This document shows positions 25,371-33,907 of a stretch of 57,341 nt of DNA, piece by piece (position 1 is the first letter of the stretch; each line of letters opens with the position of its first letter). Source of the DNA: an uncultured Endomicrobiia bacterium (GTDB taxonomy: Bacteria; Elusimicrobiota; Endomicrobiia; DTEH01); NCBI GenBank assembly GCA_937936785.1, contig CALDDQ010000023.1, positions 1 through 57,341 on the forward strand. The letters are read 5' to 3'. Under the pieces are notes generated by a model. It did no database searches. It saw only the letters and a program-made list of their open reading frames with translations, and was not told the origin of the DNA. The position numbers and the translations under genes were made by a program.

Positions 25371-26651
25371 ATGGCAATACATGTGTCAGAAAAAAAGAAA
25401 AATTATAGAATAAATCCTTTGCATATGGCTTGGGAACAGTTAGAAACAACGGCAAAATTTATCAAACTTGATTCTGGAATATTACAAAAGTTAAAATATC
25501 CCAAAAGAATACTTACTGTTTCTGTACCAATAAAAATGGACAATGGTAAAATTCAAGTTTTTAAAGGTTATCGTGTACAACATAATTTAGACCGTGGTCC
25601 TGGGAAAGGCGGTATTAGATATCATCCTGATGTGGACATTGACGAAGTTACTGCATTAGCGATGTGGATGACATGGAAATGTGCAGTAGTAAACATACCC
25701 TATGGTGGAGCCAAGGGAGGTGTTGTTTGCGATCCTACAAAATTGTCACAGACAGAATTAGAACATATTACCCGAAGATACATTTCAGAAATTGGTCTCA
25801 TTATAGGTCCGGAAAAAGATATTCCTGCACCTGATGTTAACACTAATGCACGTATAATGGCGTGGATTATGGATACTTACAGTATGAATGTTGGATATTC
25901 AGTACCAGGGATTGTTACTGGTAAACCATTAAGTTTAGGAGGTTCACGAGGTCGGGCAGAAGCTACTGGGCGAGGAGTAGTTTTTGTTACACAAGAAGCT
26001 ACAAAATATTTCGGTATAGATTTAACCAAAAGTAAAATTGCAATTCAAGGTTTTGGTAATGTAGGATATAACGCAGCACGGATATTTTATGATTTAGGTT
26101 GTAAAATTGTTGCAGTATCAGATGTTCAAGGAGGGATATATGATCCTGAAGGATTAGATATTCCTGCTGTTTATAAACATTCACAAAAAAATGGTAAAGT
26201 GCAAAATTTTAAAGGGACAAAAAATATTTCTAACAAACAATTGTTAGAAGTTCCTTGTGACATTTTAATTCCAGCAGCAATTGAAGGACAAATTACTGAA
26301 GATAATGCAAATAAAATTAAAGCTAAGCTGGTGGTGGAAGCGGCAAACGGTCCCACAACACCTCAAGCAGACAAGATTCTTGATCAAAGGGGAATAAAAG
26401 TTGTCCCAGACATTTTAGCAAATGCTGGTGGTGTGGTAGTATCATATTTTGAATGGGTACAAAGTTTGCAAGCATATTTCTGGAAAGAGAAAGATGTCCA
26501 ACAACGATTACAAGAAGTTATTGTGAACGCATTTGATGAAGTTGTGGAAGTAATGAAAAAATATAAAAAGATAAATATGCGTACCGCAGCAATGATTTTA
26601 GCGTTACAACGTGTTTCTGAAGCAGCAATTTTGAGAGGATTGTATCCATAA
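25371..26651 (+). CDS. gdhA: Glutamate dehydrogenase (Glu/Leu/Phe/Val dehydrogenase family)
   Basis: The protein has 426 residues with a good AGGGAG ribosome-binding site. The catalytic region GPGKGGIRYHPDVDIDEVTA, WMTWKCAVVNIPYGGAKGG with the active Lys, and PAPDVNTNARIMAW are all typical. The dinucleotide-binding domain has IQGFGNVGYNAA. It interconverts glutamate and 2-oxoglutarate with ammonia. Length and motifs fit the hexameric small-subunit enzymes found in thermophiles and anaerobes. Its neighbours in amine and purine breakdown suggest a catabolic, ammonia-releasing role, but biosynthesis is equally possible. Confidence 0.95.
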   Translation: MAIHVSEKKKNYRINPLHMAWEQLETTAKFIKLDSGILQKLKYPKRILTVSVPIKMDNGKIQVFKGYRVQHNLDRGPGKGGIRYHPDVDIDEVTALAMWMTWKCAVVNIPYGGAKGGVVCDPTKLSQTELEHITRRYISEIGLIIGPEKDIPAPDVNTNARIMAWIMDTYSMNVGYSVPGIVTGKPLSLGGSRGRAEATGRGVVFVTQEATKYFGIDLTKSKIAIQGFGNVGYNAARIFYDLGCKIVAVSDVQGGIYDPEGLDIPAVYKHSQKNGKVQNFKGTKNISNKQLLEVPCDILIPAAIEGQITEDNANKIKAKLVVEAANGPTTPQADKILDQRGIKVVPDILANAGGVVVSYFEWVQSLQAYFWKEKDVQQRLQEVIVNAFDEVVEVMKKYKKINMRTAAMILALQRVSEAAILRGLYP

Positions 26652-26690
26652 AAATTATTAGTAATGTCTAAAGATAAAAAGGTGAAATAT

Positions 26691-27221
26691 GTGAGAAAAA
26701 AAATATTTTTTAGTTTTTTACTGGCAATAATTTTGTTAAATTTTTTAGTAGCAAAAGATGTTCAAGAATTAAAAACAGTAGAATATGTTGATATAGAAAA
26801 ATATATGGGTTTATGGTATGAAATAGCAAAGTATCCTAACAAGTTTCAAAAAAATTGTGTTGCAACAACAGCAGAATATACATTATTAAAAAATGGCGAT
26901 GTGCAGGTAATAAACCGTTGTAAAAAAGGTTTATTAGATGGGGAATCAAATTTTATTAAAGGTAAAGCGTGGGTTTTTGATAAAAAAACTAATACAAAAC
27001 TTAAAGTACAATTTTTTTGGCCTTTTAATGGTGATTATTGGGTGATAGATTTGGGAAAAAATTATGAGTATGCTGTTGTCGGAGAACCAAAACGAAATTT
27101 TTTGTGGGTATTATCCAGAATACCAGAAATGGATGAAAAGTTATATGATGAAATTTTAATGCGTTTAGAACAAAAGGGTTATGATTTAAAAAAAATTGTT
27201 AAAACAGAGCAAAATAAGTAG
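26691..27221 (+). CDS. Lipocalin family protein (Blc-like)
   Basis: The GTG at 26691 is chosen because GGTGA (26681-26685) lies five bases upstream and gives a clean signal peptide (RKKIFFSFLLAIILLNFLVA); the in-frame ATG at 26664 would add nine residues. The protein then has about 176 residues. The lipocalin signature MGLWYEIAKYPNKFQKNC is followed by ATTAEYTLLKNGDVQVINRC, KGKAWVFD and YWVIDLG, with a late Arg in VLSRIPEM, all matching bacterial Blc. Blc proteins bind lysophospholipids or fatty acids in the envelope. There is no lipobox Cys at the end of the signal peptide, so it may be periplasmic rather than lipid-anchored. Confidence 0.9.
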   Translation: MRKKIFFSFLLAIILLNFLVAKDVQELKTVEYVDIEKYMGLWYEIAKYPNKFQKNCVATTAEYTLLKNGDVQVINRCKKGLLDGESNFIKGKAWVFDKKTNTKLKVQFFWPFNGDYWVIDLGKNYEYAVVGEPKRNFLWVLSRIPEMDEKLYDEILMRLEQKGYDLKKIVKTEQNK

Positions 27222-27285
27222 GTATAAGATAAATTTAACTTAAGTATAATATAAAAAATTGTTAGAATGTTATGGAGAAAATAAA

Positions 27286-28683
27286 ATGTTTACACTATTA
27301 GGTAATGGTATTTTGATTGATCCATTTAATAACAAAGTAATTGATAATGGTGGAATTTTATATAATGAAGAAGGAACAATTTTAGGTATTGATACAACTG
27401 ACAATTTACGTAAAAAAGTGTTTGAACTAACAAAAGATGAAAAAAAGTTGTATTTAAAAATTTTTGATGTTAAAGGAAAAACAATTTTGCCCGGGATGGT
27501 TTGTGCCCATCACCATTTTTATTCTTCGTTTGCACGTGGGTTAGGAATAAAAAATTATAATCCTAAAAATTTTGTCCAAATATTAGACCAACTATGGTGG
27601 AAATTGGATAACAAATTATCAAAAGAAGAAATTTATTATAGTGCAATAGTTGCGTTGATAGATTGTTTAAGGCGTGGTGTTACAACTGTTATTGACCATC
27701 ATGAATCACAAAGTTGTCAAATAGGAAGTTTAGAACAAATAAAGAAAGCAGTTGATATAGTGGGATTAAGAGCAAGTTTATGTTTAGGAGTTTCGGATAG
27801 GTACGGGAATGGTATTGAAGGATTAAAAGAAAGCGAGGATTTTATATCAAATTTAAGAGGTTCTATATTTAATATAAAAGAAAAATCTGTTTATGACAAG
27901 AGGATTTCTGCAGGTGGAATAATAAATGCTATGTTAGGGTTACACGCTTCTTTTACTGTAGAAGATAAGACTTTAAAAGAAGTTGCAAAACTTAAAGAAA
28001 AATATAATGTTGGAGTGCATGCACATTGTGGTGAAGATTTATCTGACGAAGAAGAATGTATTAAAAAATATGGTATTCGTGTTGTAGAACGGTTTAATAA
28101 TTACGGTTTATTAGGAAACAAAACTATTTTAGCACATTGTGTTCACATTGATGAAAAAGAAATGAAGATTTTATCTGACACAAAAACTAATGTTGTAGTA
28201 AATCCAGAATCAAATATGAACAATGCAGTAGGTTGCGCAGACGTGTTAAAGATGTTAGATTATGGAATAAATGTTGGATTAGGGACAGATGCAATGAGTT
28301 CAGATATGTTATCAACGGCAAGAACATTATTTTTAATGCAAAGGCACATAAAACAAAATTCTACGATAGGATTTGTTGAATCAGTAGATATGTTATTTAA
28401 AAACAACACAAAAATTGTAGAAAACATTTTTGGAAAAGAATATAACAAGTTTAAAGTGGGAGAATATTTAGATGCAGTAGTGTTTAATTATATTCCACCT
28501 ACTCCTGTAACAGAAAATAATTTTTATGGACATTTATTATATGGAGTTTTATATTCTTCAGTAGATACAGTTATTGTTAATGGAAAAATTTTGTTAAAAG
28601 AAGGACAGGTTGAAAATTTTTCTGAAAAAGATATTTTGAAAGAATCGCGGGTTGTTGCAGAAAAGTTTTGGGAAAAATTTTGA
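27286..28683 (+). CDS. ssnA: Putative aminohydrolase, SsnA-like
   Basis: The ATG at 27286 is preferred over an upstream TTG because GGAG precedes it by eight bases. The protein has 465 residues. The cytosine-deaminase-like motifs are VCAHHHFYSSFARGLG, a double-His VIDHHESQ, VHAHCGEDLSDEEEC, AHCVHIDEKE and GLGTDAMSSDMLS. These, with LWWKLDNKLSKEEIYYSA, are characteristic of SsnA, whose gene in E. coli lies in a cluster for putative selenium-dependent purine/hydantoin metabolism. The actual substrate is not established. It is a paralogue of the amidohydrolase at 21259 and shares the general metal-site layout. Gdh and a PLP enzyme nearby suggest nitrogen catabolism. Confidence 0.87.
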   Translation: MFTLLGNGILIDPFNNKVIDNGGILYNEEGTILGIDTTDNLRKKVFELTKDEKKLYLKIFDVKGKTILPGMVCAHHHFYSSFARGLGIKNYNPKNFVQILDQLWWKLDNKLSKEEIYYSAIVALIDCLRRGVTTVIDHHESQSCQIGSLEQIKKAVDIVGLRASLCLGVSDRYGNGIEGLKESEDFISNLRGSIFNIKEKSVYDKRISAGGIINAMLGLHASFTVEDKTLKEVAKLKEKYNVGVHAHCGEDLSDEEECIKKYGIRVVERFNNYGLLGNKTILAHCVHIDEKEMKILSDTKTNVVVNPESNMNNAVGCADVLKMLDYGINVGLGTDAMSSDMLSTARTLFLMQRHIKQNSTIGFVESVDMLFKNNTKIVENIFGKEYNKFKVGEYLDAVVFNYIPPTPVTENNFYGHLLYGVLYSSVDTVIVNGKILLKEGQVENFSEKDILKESRVVAEKFWEKF

Positions 28684-28775
28684 ATTATGAACTTGTATAA
28701 TTTTAAGCATGTTATGTTTAAAATAAATTTTACTAGAGAAAAAATTTTTTATTATATAAAATAAGGAGATTGTAA

Positions 28776-29456
28776 ATGTTAGAACAATATTTTAGTTCTG
28801 CAAATTTGTTAATGGTACCTGTAGCATACATTTCTGGTTTGTTGGTGTCATTAACTCCTTGTGTATACCCATTAATACCTGTTACAATAAGTTTTATTGG
28901 TGGACAAGGAAATATTTCCAGGTTTCGTGCTTTTATAATTTCGTTGTTATATGTATCAGGAATTGCAGTGACATATTCTATATTGGGTATTGTGGCAAGT
29001 TTAACTGGAAAAATATTTGGCATATTTTCCCGTAGTCCAATAATTTTTGTTATTGTAGGATTGTTATTTATTTTATTAGGAATAAATATGTTAGAAATAT
29101 TATATTTACCATTTTTAGAATTTAATTTTTTTAGTGTAAAATATAAACCAAGAAATTTAATTTCGGTATTTTTTGTAGGTACAATGTCAGGTTTTGTTAT
29201 TGGTGCATGTACTTCACCGGTTCTTGGAGCAATTTTATCATTTATTGCGATGAAACAAAATTTAGTTTTAGGAATCTTGTCAATGATATCATTTGCATTT
29301 GGTATGGGGACAATATTGATAATTCTTGGAACATTTAGTAACATAGTAATAGTTAAATCTGGTAAATGGATGATTTGGATAAAAAAAGTTTTAGGTATAA
29401 TTTTGTTAATAATGGGATTATATTTTATTTACACAGGTTTACTTATGATAATATAG
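28776..29456 (+). CDS. ccdA: CcdA/DsbD-like transmembrane thiol-disulfide transporter
   Basis: The protein has 226 residues with an AAGGAG ribosome-binding site. Six membrane helices are visible, arranged as an inverted repeat. The two redox-active Cys segments are LTPCVYPLIPVTISF in helix 1 and GACTSPVLGAIL in helix 4, the hallmark of CcdA/DsbD-beta. Such proteins carry reducing equivalents from cytoplasmic thioredoxin to periplasmic thiol proteins, for cytochrome c maturation or disulfide repair. No thioredoxin-like domain is fused and none is adjacent. A second CcdA-like protein is encoded on the minus strand at 31644-32363. Confidence 0.92.
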   Translation: MLEQYFSSANLLMVPVAYISGLLVSLTPCVYPLIPVTISFIGGQGNISRFRAFIISLLYVSGIAVTYSILGIVASLTGKIFGIFSRSPIIFVIVGLLFILLGINMLEILYLPFLEFNFFSVKYKPRNLISVFFVGTMSGFVIGACTSPVLGAILSFIAMKQNLVLGILSMISFAFGMGTILIILGTFSNIVIVKSGKWMIWIKKVLGIILLIMGLYFIYTGLLMII

Positions 29457-29492
29457 AAAATTTTTTTATTATTTTAAAAAAGGAGAATAAGT

Positions 29493-30956
29493 ATGGGCAT
29501 CCTATTAAATAAAATAAATAATGAAGTTAAAAAACGAACAATAAAACGTTGTAAAGAGAAAGGAATAATTTTGCCTACTTTTGCACAAATGAAAGATCCA
29601 AACAGAATATCAAGTAACCTAAAGTCCAAACTTAAAAATATAGGTTTATGGGATATAAATCCATTAAACCTTTTTAGGATAACCTGGAAAAACGATCCCA
29701 AAACTGGCGAGTTTGGAGAAGTGAATTATTTAGAATTACCAACATCAATAACAGGTGTAAAAGCTAAAATTATAGGTTTAGTTGGAAAATTTTTTCCAAC
29801 GGGAGCACACAAGGTTGGTGCTGCTTATGGATGTCTTGCACCACGGTTAGTAACGGGAGATTTTGACCCGGAAAAACAAAAAGCAGTTTGGCCTTCTACA
29901 GGAAATTATTGTCGTGGAGGAGCATTTGATTGTGCATTATTAGGTTGTGATGCGATTGCAATTTTGCCTGAAGAAATGAGTCAAGAACGGTTTGAATGGT
30001 TAAGAAGTATTGGTACGAAAGAAATTTTTGCAACACCGGGTTGTGAATCTAATGTAAAAGAGATTTATGACAAATGTTGGGAATTAAAAAATACACGTGG
30101 AAACGAAGTTATAATTTTTAACCAGTTTGAAGAGTTTGGGAATAGTTTATGGCATTACGAAGTTACTGGTTCTGCAGTTGAAGAAGTTTATAATAAATTA
30201 AGATTAAAAAATGAAAAATTAAAAGTTGCAGGATATATTTCAGCAACAGGTTCTGCAGGGACAATTGCTGCTGGTGATTATTTAAAAACAAAATTTGCAA
30301 ATATAAAAATTACATCTTCGGAAGCGTTACAATGTCCTACTTTATATTTAAACGGTTATGGTGGACACAGAATTGAAGGTATTGGTGATAAACATGTCCC
30401 ATGGATACATAATGTTAGAAATACAGATTGTGTTACGGCTATTGATGATGAAGTTACAATACGTTTAATGAGATTGTTTAATGAAGAAGTTGGGAAAAAC
30501 ACTTTGATAAAAGAAGGTGTGGATAAAACTTTAGTAGAAAAATTAAAGTTGTTAGGAATTTCAGGGATTTGTAATTTAGTTAGTGCAATAAAGTTTGCAA
30601 AATATTTTGAATTGAGTGAAAATGATGTTGTGTTTACAATTTTTACTGATTCTATGGAGTTATATGGTTCAAGAATAGAAGAATATGAAAAAAAATTAGG
30701 AAAATACACAGAAAAAGATGCATATAAAGATGTTCAATTATTGAACAATATATCAATTGATTGGTTTAAAGAGTTGGATTATTATGAAAGAAAATCTTTA
30801 CATAACTTAAAATATTTTACTTGGGTTGAACAACAAGGAAAGTCAGTAGAAGAATTGAACAGATTATGGGATCCAGAATTTTGGGATGAAATATTTTCTT
30901 CAGCGAAAGAAGTTGATAAATTAATTGAAGAATTCAATACTGAAATTTTAAAATAA
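29493..30956 (+). CDS. PLP-dependent enzyme of fold type II (cysteine synthase-like beta family)
   Basis: The protein has 487 residues with an AAGGAG site. The PLP lysine lies in FPTGAHKVGAAYG, and the substrate-binding loop is PSTGNYCRGGAFD, corresponding to the TSGNTG loop of cysteine synthase and threonine dehydratase. A Gly-rich phosphate-cradle segment, YISATGSAGTIAAGDYL, follows. The family is longer than normal cysteine synthase (about 310 residues) and has an unusual N-terminal part of about 80 residues. Members are annotated only as PLP-dependent lyase or synthase; diaminopropionate ammonia-lyase and cysteine synthase are relatives. The position after ssnA and ccdA suggests amino-acid catabolism, but the substrate is unknown. 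Confidence 0.8.
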   Translation: MGILLNKINNEVKKRTIKRCKEKGIILPTFAQMKDPNRISSNLKSKLKNIGLWDINPLNLFRITWKNDPKTGEFGEVNYLELPTSITGVKAKIIGLVGKFFPTGAHKVGAAYGCLAPRLVTGDFDPEKQKAVWPSTGNYCRGGAFDCALLGCDAIAILPEEMSQERFEWLRSIGTKEIFATPGCESNVKEIYDKCWELKNTRGNEVIIFNQFEEFGNSLWHYEVTGSAVEEVYNKLRLKNEKLKVAGYISATGSAGTIAAGDYLKTKFANIKITSSEALQCPTLYLNGYGGHRIEGIGDKHVPWIHNVRNTDCVTAIDDEVTIRLMRLFNEEVGKNTLIKEGVDKTLVEKLKLLGISGICNLVSAIKFAKYFELSENDVVFTIFTDSMELYGSRIEEYEKKLGKYTEKDAYKDVQLLNNISIDWFKELDYYERKSLHNLKYFTWVEQQGKSVEELNRLWDPEFWDEIFSSAKEVDKLIEEFNTEILK

Positions 30957-31039
30957 TATTTTAAAATAAAGGAGGGAAAATAAGAAACTAAAACTATAGA
31001 TAAAAAAAACTAAGGTAACTTAGATAAAAAGAGAAAAAA

Positions 31040-31603
31040 ATGATAAAAAAATTTTCATGGATAATATTGTTCATAGCAATTATATTAAATAGCATCTTTG
31101 CTTTAGAAAAAAGTCTTCTAAGTACAAATTTGTTGGGTGTAGCAGTGGGAATTATAAATGCAAAATATGAAATACCATTTAAAAATAACAAAACATTAGA
31201 ATTTGCAGGAGCAATTTTAGGACAAAATATTGGAGATTGGAAATTAAATGGATTTGGAATAGGAACAGGATATTATATTTATCCAAACAAAAAAATTTTT
31301 AAAGAACTTTTTTATGGACCAACAATAAATTTGTCAATGATAAATGCAGAATATACTTATGATACTATTGACACAAGTGTTTGGCCTTGGACTACAAGGA
31401 AGGTTACAGAAAAATCTATCGGGACATTAATTACTCTTGGGTTTGACTTGGGTTATAAATGGATTTTTGAAGGAGGTTTTTCTTTAGGTGTTGGTGCTGG
31501 TGTTGGTTTGAGTATAGGAGAAATTAAGGTGTCGGGAACTAAACTAAATTATGGTAGTACTGGATTAACAAGATTAAGTGTTGATGTAGGTTATGCTTGG
31601 TAA
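31040..31603 (+). CDS. Small exported protein, probable outer-membrane barrel
   Basis: The protein has 187 residues and I do not recognise its family. It has a signal peptide (~1-23, ending IFA/LEK). The remainder has Gly/aromatic alternating strands (FAGAILGQNIGDWKLNGFGI, GGFSLGVGAGVGLSIGEIKV) and ends in VDVGYAW, fitting an eight-stranded OmpA- or DUF3575-like barrel. An 83-bp gap lies upstream, with a GGAGGG sequence at about 30970 that is not near any start. It converges on the minus-strand pair with only 40 bp between, and no clear terminator hairpin is present there. Function unknown. Confidence 0.6.
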   Translation: MIKKFSWIILFIAIILNSIFALEKSLLSTNLLGVAVGIINAKYEIPFKNNKTLEFAGAILGQNIGDWKLNGFGIGTGYYIYPNKKIFKELFYGPTINLSMINAEYTYDTIDTSVWPWTTRKVTEKSIGTLITLGFDLGYKWIFEGGFSLGVGAGVGLSIGEIKVSGTKLNYGSTGLTRLSVDVGYAW

Positions 31604-31643
31604 TTGCTAAGATAAAAAAGTAAGTATAGGATTTTGTGTCCAA

Positions 31644-32363
31644 CTAACTTAATTTGAATAAAGTTTTTATCCCAAAGTAGATGTTTGTTATTCCAAAAAT
31701 AAGAAATATTATATATGTAATATAAGATATAAAAGTTTTTAATTTGTTTGATTTTTCATTTTTGAACCAATTTGTTGAAAAATATTTTATAAAGATAAGA
31801 ATTATAATTATAGGAGACAAAATTTCTCCGATAGTAAAAACTAAATTATAACATAAAATTTCCATAAAATTATAAGATTTTGTAAAAATATATCCGAGAA
31901 CAAAAATTTTTGGTAAGCAAAGGTTTAATCCTGAAAAAAGTCCAATAGTTACGGGAACTGATTTTGTTAATTTATTTATTAGTTGATTAATTAAATTGTT
32001 AAAAATATAGTTTGATAAATTTTTTTTTGGTTGTTTAGATGATAGATTTTTTTGTTTTTTTATTATTTGCGATAGACCAATTAATAAAAAAATACTGCCA
32101 AAAAAAATAGAAATAAAAGATGAAAAGTTAGAAGTATATTTTGCAAACATCTTTCCAAGGACTAAATATAATCCAAGAACAAAAACTGTTTGTGACAAAA
32201 TTTTGGTTATACTATACTTTATTATAGAAGACAAAAAAAAACTAAAATTTTTTTCTTGCAATGTCAAAGCTAAAAACAATATTGGATAACACGAAGTCCA
32301 ACAGAAAGAAATAGAAGATGAAATTCCAAGAATAAAAAGTTGTATTAGTAAAAACAAGTTCAT
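31644..32363 (-). CDS. CcdA-like polytopic membrane protein with paired cysteines
   Basis: The protein has 239 residues with about six hydrophobic helices. Cys-containing segments occur in helix 1 (ISFCWTSCYPILFL) and helix 4 (SGLNLCLPKIFVLGY), the same placement as in CcdA/DsbD thiol transporters. Sequence is divergent and the Pro after Cys is partly displaced (SCYP, CLP). It starts six bases after the stop of the upstream lipoprotein gene, so the two are one operon. A role in moving reducing power to the envelope, with the CxxCH lipoprotein as a partner, is likely by context. A heavy-metal or sulphur transporter of the same superfamily is an alternative. Confidence 0.65.
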   Translation of the reverse strand: MNLFLLIQLFILGISSSISFCWTSCYPILFLALTLQEKNFSFFLSSIIKYSITKILSQTVFVLGLYLVLGKMFAKYTSNFSSFISIFFGSIFLLIGLSQIIKKQKNLSSKQPKKNLSNYIFNNLINQLINKLTKSVPVTIGLFSGLNLCLPKIFVLGYIFTKSYNFMEILCYNLVFTIGEILSPIIIILIFIKYFSTNWFKNEKSNKLKTFISYITYIIFLIFGITNIYFGIKTLFKLS

Positions 32364-32369
32364 AGTATG

Positions 32370-32957
32370 TTAATTAAAAACTATCTTGAATAGATAATAT
32401 TTTTCAGAATCAATATTTTGTATGGAAATGATTTTAATTTCATCTAAACAACTTAAGAAAATATCTTTCTCTAAAGGTAAGAAATGACATGTAGAACAAC
32501 GATTGTTTGTATAATAATTAAAAAGAACACTTTCATCATATAAATGGTTACCCCAAAAGATAGTTTGTCTTGAAGGATATTTTTGGGTTTTTATATAGTC
32601 TTTAATATTTTGCCAGTTGATTGAATCTGTGCTTATATATACATCAATTTTAGGTGAGAAGTTGTTTATATAAATATTATCCCATAATTTCCAATCTATA
32701 GAAGCAACTGCAGTTTGTAGTTCTCTCAACGAAGAAGAAGATTCAAAAACACAAAAATTTTTTAGCCAAGGATATCCTTCAAAATAAAATAAAAAAAATT
32801 TTTGTTCTTTAAAATTGTATGAAGATGTATTTAACCGCGCATAAAAAGTTATGCTTCTGGTTTGTGTGTCAACTAAAATGGTAGATGTGTTTATAGATTG
32901 TTTTTTTTGGCAGGAAAAAAAGAAATAAAAAATTAAAAAAGGTATAAAAGTTCTCAT
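32370..32957 (-). CDS. Putative lipoprotein with YdjY-like domain and CxxCH motif
   Basis: The protein has 195 residues. A short hydrophobic segment ends in YFFFSC, a plausible lipobox with Cys at residue 16. The part from residue ~25 (ILVDTQTRSITFYARLN, then CVFESSSSLRELQTAVASID) matches the YdjY domain pattern. A CSTCH motif near residue 155 could bind haem c or act as a redox dithiol. No other haem proteins are near. It is the first gene of a two-gene minus-strand operon with the CcdA-like transporter, which fits a thiol-redox or cytochrome-c-type job in the envelope. Domain assignment is moderate. Confidence 0.55.
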   Translation of the reverse strand: MRTFIPFLIFYFFFSCQKKQSINTSTILVDTQTRSITFYARLNTSSYNFKEQKFFLFYFEGYPWLKNFCVFESSSSLRELQTAVASIDWKLWDNIYINNFSPKIDVYISTDSINWQNIKDYIKTQKYPSRQTIFWGNHLYDESVLFNYYTNNRCSTCHFLPLEKDIFLSCLDEIKIISIQNIDSEKYYLFKIVFN

Positions 32958-32963
32958 AAGTTA

Positions 32964-32993
32964 AATATATAAAATAAAATTTAATATTGTCAA
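32964..32993 (-). promoter_or_regulatory. Promoter for the minus-strand lipoprotein/CcdA operon
   Basis: Read on the minus strand: TTGACA (32993-32988), then TATATT after 18 bp (32969-32964), or the overlapping TATATA after 16 bp. The start point would fall at about 32957-32960, on or next to the ATG at 32957. No Shine-Dalgarno sequence is present, so the mRNA may be leaderless. Confidence 0.5.
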
Positions 32994-33030
32994 TGAAAAA
33001 TATAATTTGTTGTTTTCTTGTAGTAATATT

Positions 33031-33060
33031 TTTACAAACTATGGACAAATAAAATATAAT
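33031..33060 (+). promoter_or_regulatory. Promoter for the double-receiver regulator
   Basis: TTTACA (33031-33036), an 18-bp spacer and a perfect TATAAT (33055-33060) lie upstream of ATG 33099. The leader would be about 32 nt and contains GGAGG at 33086-33090. It is divergent from the lipoprotein promoter at 32964-32993. Confidence 0.6.
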
Positions 33061-33098
33061 TTAGTAATAATAAAAAGTAATTTTTGGAGGATCAAATA

Positions 33099-33872
33099 AT
33101 GAAAATATTAGTAATTGATGATGATGATACAATTCAAGAATATGTAAAACAATTATTAGAAAGTACTAACTTAGAACATGAGTCAGCATATACGGAAGCA
33201 GAAGCTAAAGAAAAGTTTAACAAAGGTGGTATTGATTTGTTTTTAATTGATATAAACTTGGGTACGCAACATGAAAATGACGGAATAGATTTGTGCAAAT
33301 ATTTTAAAAAAATAGAACCAAGAATTCCTGTGATAATGTTTACAGCAAGAGATTTAAAAGAATTTAAAATAGAATCGTTTAATTATGGTGCAGATGATTA
33401 TGTTATAAAGCCGTTTAGTCCGGAAGAACTTATTGCAAGAATAAAAAGAGTGTTAAGTAGGTATGGAAAAGAAATTGTTAGTAACAACAAAATGCGTAAA
33501 GTTTTAATTGTAGAAGATGACGAATCTGTCCAGAATGTTTTAACAAACATTTTAAAAAATAACAACTGTGTTTGTTTTACTACGAACAACACTGAAGATG
33601 CATTAAAACGTGTTTACGAAATAGAACCAGATCTTATAGTATTAGATCTTCTTCTTTCATCACAAAAAGAACATGCTGCGTTTGAATTTTTAACTTTTAT
33701 GAAACAGACAAAAAAAGATTTGCCAATAATTATTTTAACTGGTAGATATCAGGAACCTGCAGATAAAACTTTGGGGCTAAATCTTGGTGCAGATGATTAT
33801 ATTTTAAAACCTGTTGAACCGGATGAGTTTATTGCCAGAGTAAATGCAATTTTTCGTGGGTTTAATAAATAA
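33099..33872 (+). CDS. Response regulator with two receiver domains and no output domain
   Basis: The start at ATG 33099 follows a perfect GGAGG at eight bases. The protein has 257 residues. Receiver 1 (residues 1-120) has the acidic pocket DDDD, phospho-acceptor Asp in FLIDINLG, the switch Thr in MFTARD and Lys in DDYVIKPF. Receiver 2 (~137-257) has VEDDE, IVLDLLLSS, ILTGRYQ and DDYILKPV. Both domains keep all key residues. There is no DNA-binding or enzymatic domain, so it probably works by protein contact or as a phosphorelay hub. The only kinase-like protein in the window is at 47221; pairing is not shown. Confidence 0.92.
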   Translation: MKILVIDDDDTIQEYVKQLLESTNLEHESAYTEAEAKEKFNKGGIDLFLIDINLGTQHENDGIDLCKYFKKIEPRIPVIMFTARDLKEFKIESFNYGADDYVIKPFSPEELIARIKRVLSRYGKEIVSNNKMRKVLIVEDDESVQNVLTNILKNNNCVCFTTNNTEDALKRVYEIEPDLIVLDLLLSSQKEHAAFEFLTFMKQTKKDLPIIILTGRYQEPADKTLGLNLGADDYILKPVEPDEFIARVNAIFRGFNK

Positions 33873-33907
33873 TATAAAAATTTAAAAAGAGAGAAAGGAG
33901 TAAAAAA

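Noticed and set aside
31604-31643. Terminator between convergent genes
   Set aside because: No stable hairpin with a T-run could be found in the 40-bp gap.
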